Below, piece by piece: positions 6,684-9,393 of a stretch of 9,393 bases of DNA. This stretch comes from CAZDSS01 sp964508185 (GTDB lineage: Bacteria > Pseudomonadota > Alphaproteobacteria > Sphingomonadales > Govanellaceae): assembly GCA_964508185.1 (NCBI GenBank), contig CAZDSS010000096.1, positions 1 through 9,393 on the forward strand, written 5' to 3'. The notes below the pieces were generated by a model that saw only the letters and a list, made by a program, of their open reading frames with translations, searched no databases and was not told the origin of the DNA. The translations under genes were made by a program, and so were the position numbers. Every line of letters begins with the position of its first letter. The stretch's first letter is position 1.

Positions 6684-7489
6684 AGATCATCCAGCATGAA
6701 ATCGACGACGACCGGCACATGGTCCGACGGTCGCTCCCAGCCGCGGGCGTCACGCACCACTTCCATATGGGCGGCAAACGGCGCCGCCGCCGGGCTCGTC
6801 CACACATGGTCGAGACGGCGGCCCTTGTCCGCCTTGTCCCAGTTGGGAGAACGGTAGCTCCACCAGCTGTAGAGCTTCTGGTCCTCGGGCACGAAGCGGC
6901 GCATCACGTCGACCCAGGACCCTGCGCGCTGCATGGCCAGCATCCGCTCCGTCTCCACGGGCGTGTGGCTTACGACCTTGAGGAGCTGCTTGTGCGACCA
7001 GACGTCGTGTTCGAGCGGCGCCACATTGAGGTCGCCGACGAGGATCAGCCGCTCCCGCCCGTCGAGGCCGGACGACCATTGGGTCATCTCCTCAAGGAAG
7101 GAGAGCTTGTGGGCGAACTTGTCGTTGAGCGCCGGGTCCGGAATGTCGCCGCCCGCGGGCACGTAGAAATTGTGAAGCTCGATGTTGTTCGGCAGCGTCA
7201 CCGCCAGGTGCCGGCAGTCCTCCCGCCCCGTCCAGGCGCGGCGCGGCGCCGCGGCGAGCGGAATGCGCGAGATGATGGCGACGCCGTTATAGGATTTCTG
7301 CCCGGTGAAGATCATGTGCTCGAAGCCGCGCCCGCGCAGCCATTCCTGGGGGAAGAGATGGTCCTCCACCTTGGTTTCCTGGAGGCACAGGATGTCGGGC
7401 TGATATTGGGTGATGAAGCGGTCCAGATGGTCCATGCGGGACCGGATGGAGTTGACGTTCCAGGTGACCAATCGACAACGGCGGGACAT
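6680..7489 (-). CDS. xth: Exodeoxyribonuclease III (AP endonuclease, Xth family)
   Basis: The 269-residue product is an exonuclease III/AP endonuclease that nicks DNA 5' to abasic sites and removes 3' blocking groups in base excision repair. Family residues are all visible: N11 and N13 in TWNVNSI, E38 in LQETK, Y109 in NFYVPAGGD, D153 and N155 in GDLNVAP, D227-H228 in RRLDHVW and the catalytic SDH (255-257) near the C-terminus. Length matches E. coli Xth (268). The reading frame stays open for 72 more codons upstream (to 7705), but that part runs through terminators and does not resemble the family; the start at ATG 7489 has GGGGAG five to ten bases upstream and begins directly with the first beta strand. 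It stops 10 nt from the convergent regulator gene. Placement beside lolA and ftsK is common in alphaproteobacteria. Confidence 0.96.
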   Translation of the reverse strand: MSRRCRLVTWNVNSIRSRMDHLDRFITQYQPDILCLQETKVEDHLFPQEWLRGRGFEHMIFTGQKSYNGVAIISRIPLAAAPRRAWTGREDCRHLAVTLPNNIELHNFYVPAGGDIPDPALNDKFAHKLSFLEEMTQWSSGLDGRERLILVGDLNVAPLEHDVWSHKQLLKVVSHTPVETERMLAMQRAGSWVDVMRRFVPEDQKLYSWWSYRSPNWDKADKGRRLDHVWTSPAAAPFAAHMEVVRDARGWERPSDHVPVVVDFMLDDL

Positions 7490-7511
7490 GACGCTCCCCG
7501 ATCTTGCAGAA

Positions 7512-7524
7512 CCCGATTTTCGGG
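7512..7524 (-). other. Small hairpin in the predicted xth leader
   Basis: A 5-bp perfect stem (CCCGA with TCGGG) with a 3-nt loop lies 23 nt upstream of the xth ATG, just before the GGGGAG ribosome-binding site. It may affect translation or be incidental. Confidence 0.2.
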
Positions 7525-7562
7525 CCGGATCTCTCATGCGGCTTGACCGCGGCTCATGCCAT

Positions 7563-7591
7563 CTATTAGGAAATGCAGCCGCGCAAGCCAA
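7563..7591 (-). promoter_or_regulatory. Candidate promoter of xth
   Basis: On the minus strand TTGGCT (7591-7586) and TAATAG (7568-7563) are separated by 17 bp, giving a start near 7556 and a leader of about 67 nt. It lies directly after the two minus-strand terminators, where a new promoter for xth would be expected. The -35 matches consensus at four positions and the -10 at three. Confidence 0.35.
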
Positions 7592-7618
7592 TGAAAAAGC
7601 CCAAGGCGGGCGCCCGAT

Positions 7619-7656
7619 AAAAAGGACGCCCGGCCAGAATGAACCAACCGGGCGCC
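7619..7656 (-). terminator. Second intrinsic terminator, minus strand
   Basis: On the minus strand GGCGCCCGG (7656-7648) pairs with CCGGGCG (7633-7627) plus CC after one bulged T, around a 14-nt loop, and is followed by TTTTT (7623-7619) and AT. It backs up the terminator at 7657-7681. Read on the plus strand there is no T-tract after the stem, so it should act only on minus-strand transcripts. Confidence 0.65.
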
Positions 7657-7681
7657 AAAAAACGCATATGTCCGATATGCG
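7657..7681 (-). terminator. Intrinsic terminator, stem plus T6, minus strand
   Basis: On the minus strand CGCATAT (7681-7675) pairs perfectly with ATATGCG (7669-7663) around a CGGAC loop, immediately followed by six T (7662-7657). On the plus strand the T-tract becomes a leading A-tract, so direction is clear. It ends either lolA mRNA or, more likely, the structured small RNA proposed just upstream. Confidence 0.75.
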
Positions 7682-7776
7682 ATCGGCACAGGCAAAAGGG
7701 GACAAAACCTGTGCCTGGCGACCGGGGACGTGGACATCAGGGGGGGACTATCCAAGTCGGGGATCCGGTCGCCTCT
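7657..7776 (-). ncRNA. Predicted structured small RNA with C-rich loops
   Basis: Three consecutive hairpins lie on the minus strand. The first has a perfect 9-bp base, GGCGACCGG (7773-7765) with CCGGTCGCC (7725-7717), extended inside by GACTTGGA/TCCACGTC with one mismatch, and a loop containing seven C (7746-7740). The second is an 8-bp perfect stem, GGCACAGG (7715-7708) with CCTGTGCC (7692-7685), with a 15-nt loop containing GTCCCC. The third is the T6 terminator. GTCCCC occurs three times. The 5' end near 7776 is inferred from a candidate promoter; the RNA would be about 120 nt. C-rich loops are typical of small RNAs that pair with G-rich ribosome-binding sites. It could instead be the processed 3' end of lolA mRNA. 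I do not recognise a known family; 6S, SRP, tmRNA and RNase P RNA do not fit. Confidence 0.5.
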
Positions 7777-7797
7777 ACCGCATATGGGTACGGAGGC
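7771..7797 (-). other. Upstream hairpin presenting CATATGC in its loop
   Basis: On the minus strand GCCTC (7797-7793) pairs with GAGGC (7775-7771) and TACC (7790-7787) with GGTA (7779-7776), with a two-base bulge and a seven-base loop CATATGC. The loop sequence repeats the 3' arm of the terminator at 7663-7669. Its right arm shares three bases with the next hairpin, so the two compete. It forms only in transcripts that start upstream of it, for example lolA read-through. Confidence 0.4.
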
Positions 7798-7808
7798 AGA
7801 ACATTCAA
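7781..7808 (-). promoter_or_regulatory. Candidate promoter of the small RNA
   Basis: On the minus strand TTGAAT (7808-7803) and CATATG (7786-7781) are 16 bp apart, which would start transcription at the purines around 7776-7773, right at the foot of the 9-bp hairpin. The -35 keeps TTGA; the -10 has only three consensus bases. Position is the main argument for it. Confidence 0.25.
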
Positions 7809-7880
7809 GGGATCGGCGGCGTAATGGTAAAAATTTTATGATCCGCCCGGAGCCCCCGCAGCAGAGGCGCCGGCCCCGCG

Positions 7881-8549
7881 TCAGCGCGGCCCGCGGCGGC
7901 CCGAGAACGGCATGCTGCGCGGATCCTTGAAGGTGAAAAGCGCGTCCGCGATGTCGGTGTTGTAGACCGGATTGACGATGGTGACCCGGGTTTCGTAGCC
8001 CTGCGGGTCGGTCACTTCCCAGGCGCGGAGCGCCAGCGGTCGGTCCTCGAAAATGAGCGTCATGAAGCCCTGGTCGGCGCGCTTCGGGTCCACGATCCTG
8101 ACCCGGATCAGCTTGTCCGCGCCGCGGGTGACGGTGGTCTCGAGATCCTTCCGAAGGTCGATGTTGCGGGCGACCAGTATGCCAAGCGGCGTTTCCCCGA
8201 TGGGCCAGCGCGTCACCTGCTTCACGTCATAGTCGACGAAGGTAAGGGTCGAGCCGTCGGCGACCACAAGGAGCGGAATGTCGCCCTTGTATTCGAACCG
8301 GAGCTTGCCGGGCCGCTCCAGCGACAGCTTGCCCTCCGTGACGACCCCGTCGGGGGCTTCCTGGATGAATCCCGCCTCCATGGACTGGACGTCGTTCAGA
8401 TAGCGTTCGATGCGGGCGAGGATGTCGTCCTCGGCCACGGCAGGATTCGGCGCTGTGGCGGGCGCGGCCGAAACGGCAGGCGTCAGGGCGGCGGCCCCGA
8501 GGGCCGCAACGGTCGCCATCACGCGCAATCTGCAAAACACGAACTTCAT
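7881..8549 (-). CDS. lolA: LolA-like periplasmic lipoprotein carrier
   Basis: The product, 222 residues from the ATG at 8549, resembles LolA, the periplasmic chaperone that carries lipoproteins from the inner membrane LolCDE complex to the outer membrane. The N-terminus (MKFVFCRLRVM, then an Ala-rich hydrophobic stretch ending LTPAVSA-A) is a Sec signal peptide with an A-X-A type cleavage site near residue 28. The mature part shows the LolA beta-sheet pattern: LNDVQSMEAGFIQ, GKLSLERPGKLRFEYKG, LLVVADGSTLTFVDYD and the closing VYNTDIADALFTFKDP. The frame also opens at ATG 8585 (234 residues), but those extra 12 residues are charged and would spoil the signal peptide, so 8549 is preferred; neither has a strong ribosome-binding site. 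It lies 96 bp downstream of ftsK on the same strand, a common alphaproteobacterial pairing. A LolA-fold relative with another cargo cannot be excluded. Confidence 0.9.
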   Translation of the reverse strand: MKFVFCRLRVMATVAALGAAALTPAVSAAPATAPNPAVAEDDILARIERYLNDVQSMEAGFIQEAPDGVVTEGKLSLERPGKLRFEYKGDIPLLVVADGSTLTFVDYDVKQVTRWPIGETPLGILVARNIDLRKDLETTVTRGADKLIRVRIVDPKRADQGFMTLIFEDRPLALRAWEVTDPQGYETRVTIVNPVYNTDIADALFTFKDPRSMPFSGRRGPR

Positions 8550-8563
8550 CACGATTCTGATCT

Positions 8564-8579
8564 CTGCATCCCCATGCAG
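8564..8579 (-). other. Perfect hairpin upstream of lolA with a GGGG loop
   Basis: On the minus strand CTGCAT and ATGCAG form a 6-bp perfect stem with a GGGG loop, ending 14 nt before the preferred lolA ATG. It may position or hide translation signals. If translation starts at 8585 it would lie inside the coding region. The loop and following AT are complementary to GTCCCC in the predicted small RNA downstream of lolA. Confidence 0.35.
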
Positions 8580-8617
8580 CATCATTGTGGCGGGGGAATG
8601 GGTCGAAAATGGGGCGG

Positions 8618-8638
8618 AAACCCGGGCCTTTGGCCGGG
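8618..8638 (-). terminator. Possible ftsK terminator or attenuator
   Basis: On the minus strand CCCGGCC (8638-8632) pairs with GGCCCGGG (8628-8621), with one bulged C and an AAA loop, followed by only TTT and then CC. The stem is strong but the T-tract is short, so it may only partly separate ftsK from lolA. Confidence 0.4.
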
Positions 8639-8645
8639 AGCACGC

Positions 8646-9393
8646 TTACCCGCCATGATCGCCCACCAGCACCTCACGCTTGCCGGCATGGTTCGCGGGG
8701 CTCACGATGCCTTCCCGCTCCATGCGCTCGATCAGGTTGGCGGCGCGGTTGTAGCCGATCTGCAGCTGGCGCTGGACATAGCTCGTGGACGCCTTGCGGT
8801 CGCGGGCGACGATGGCCACCGCCCGGTCATAGAGATCGTCGCCCGAGGATCCGCCCGCGCCGAAGGCGCCTGCATCGAATCCTTCCTCGGGCTCGTCGGT
8901 GATCTCCTCGCGATATTCGGGCGCACCCTGCGCCTTCAGGAATTCCACCACCTTCTCGACCTCGGCGTCCGACACGAAGGGACCGTGGATGCGGCTGATG
9001 CGGCCGCCGCCCATCATGTAGAGCATGTCGCCCTGGCCGAGGAGCTGTTCCGCCCCCTGCTCGCCAAGGATGGTGCGGCTGTCGATCTTGGAGGTCACCT
9101 GGAAGCTGATGCGGGTCGGGAAATTGGCCTTGATGGTGCCGGTGATGACGTCGACCGACGGCCGCTGGGTCGCCATGATGACATGGATGCCCGCCGCGCG
9201 CGCCATCTGGGCCAGCCGCTGCAAGGCGCCTTCGATATCCTTGCCGGCGACCATCATCAGGTCGGCCATCTCGTCGATGATGACGACGATATAGGGCATC
9301 GGCTCCAGGTCGAGATGCTCGGTCTCATAGACCGCCTCACCGGTCTGACGGTCGAAACCGGTCTGCACCGTACGGGTGATCTGCTCGCCCTTC
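8646..9393 (-). CDS. ftsK: DNA translocase FtsK, C-terminal part (5' end outside the window)
   Basis: The last 248 codons of ftsK are visible; the open frame runs off the window edge with KGEQITRTVQTGFD-type sequence, so the GTG at 9368 is not a start. FtsK is a membrane-anchored hexameric motor that pumps DNA at the division septum and activates XerCD resolution of chromosome dimers. The visible part starts late in the RecA-like motor domain, with the Walker B strand YIVVIIDEMADL (D40-E41 of this fragment), the ATQRPSVDVITG block and the ILGEQGAEQLLGQGDMLYM block. A Glu/Gly-rich linker follows, then the winged-helix gamma domain (last 64 residues or so, from DDLYDRAV) with YVQRQLQIGYNRAANLIERME, which recognises KOPS-type polarity sequences. 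The C-terminus is complete. The membrane and linker regions cannot be assessed. Confidence 0.96.
   Translation of the reverse strand, partial: KGEQITRTVQTGFDRQTGEAVYETEHLDLEPMPYIVVIIDEMADLMMVAGKDIEGALQRLAQMARAAGIHVIMATQRPSVDVITGTIKANFPTRISFQVTSKIDSRTILGEQGAEQLLGQGDMLYMMGGGRISRIHGPFVSDAEVEKVVEFLKAQGAPEYREEITDEPEEGFDAGAFGAGGSSGDDLYDRAVAIVARDRKASTSYVQRQLQIGYNRAANLIERMEREGIVSPANHAGKREVLVGDHGG

Larger units (their letters stand above)
7490..7880. other. 391-bp gap between lolA and xth: no credible protein gene, several RNA signals
   Basis: This is the only long non-coding stretch between genes in the window. From the lolA side it holds, on the minus strand, a short GC-rich hairpin-prone segment (7840-7880), a candidate promoter, a structured RNA region with its terminator, a second terminator, and a candidate xth promoter. 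A small hairpin CCCGA-TTT-TCGGG (7512-7524) lies in the predicted xth leader. The open frames that cross the region use many codons avoided by the neighbouring genes. Confidence 0.7.

Noticed and set aside
7490..7705. A 72-codon upstream extension of xth.
   Set aside because: It passes through a terminator stem and T-tract, does not resemble the family, and the ATG at 7489 has a good ribosome-binding site and starts at the first conserved strand.
7639..7824. A 61-codon open frame on the plus strand in the lolA-xth gap with a CPIC motif.
   Set aside because: It uses many codons the neighbouring genes avoid (AAA, ATA, TGT, AGA, CCT, ACT, GCA), has only one Cys pair and a poorly spaced ribosome-binding site, and runs antisense through the hairpins and terminator. 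A chance frame is more likely.
7657..7830. 6S RNA or another known housekeeping RNA in the lolA-xth gap.
   Set aside because: A TTCAAGGG stretch on the plus strand and GTCCCC runs on the minus strand recall parts of 6S RNA, but the single long hairpin with central bubble is not formed. SRP, tmRNA and RNase P RNA signature sequences are absent.
1..9393. A mobile element, defence system or biosynthetic cluster.
   Set aside because: No transposase, integrase, toxin-antitoxin pair, terminal repeats, CRISPR repeats or cluster-type enzymes are visible; apart from the non-coding gap the genes are ordinary chromosomal ones with uniform codon use.

Overview
This is a GC-rich (roughly two-thirds G+C) chromosomal stretch that looks alphaproteobacterial, plausibly Rhodospirillales-like. 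The reasons are the short (264-residue) CysD paired with a CysN-CysC fusion, a RibA with a decayed RibB-like N-terminal domain, a short ThiE-like protein of the alphaproteobacterial type, an OmpR-family regulator of a very conserved alphaproteobacterial kind, and the order ftsK-lolA-xth-regulator. The taxon is an inference; no rRNA or other marker is present. I see no transposase, phage gene, CRISPR array or tRNA.

Layout. 1-187: AT-rich regulatory region with a good sigma-70-type promoter whose spacer holds a perfect small palindrome. 188-2959 (+): cysD and cysNC, the sulfate-activation operon (sulfate to APS to PAPS). 2963-3580 (-): ThiE/TenI-like protein. 3579-4247 (+): yggS, PLP homeostasis. 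4244-5907 (-): ribA and a YkuD-fold protein with a 4-nt GTGA overlap. 5983-6669 (+): response regulator. 6680-7489 (-): exonuclease III. 7490-7880: the only long stretch without a protein gene. 7881-8549 (-): lolA. 8646-9393 (-): the 3' end of ftsK, running off the window.

The protein genes are packed very tightly: gaps of 3, 10 and 15 nt, 3-4 nt overlaps at two junctions, and one pair of divergent genes whose start codons share a CATG. Against that background the 391-bp gap between lolA and xth stands out. On the minus strand it holds a run of strong hairpins with C-rich loops ending in a textbook intrinsic terminator (stem plus T6), followed by a second intrinsic terminator and then a plausible xth promoter. 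The best explanation is an unannotated structured small RNA, independent or released from the lolA 3' UTR. A repeated octamer (CATATGCG) would also allow an antiterminator-type switch. This is the most promising undescribed element in the window, and it is a prediction from sequence only.

The genes are mostly housekeeping: assimilatory sulfate activation, cofactor metabolism (thiamine, PLP, riboflavin), envelope biogenesis (YkuD-fold protein, LolA), DNA repair (Xth), chromosome segregation (FtsK) and one regulator. Apart from cysD-cysNC and ribA-ykuD, I see no evidence that they work as one pathway.
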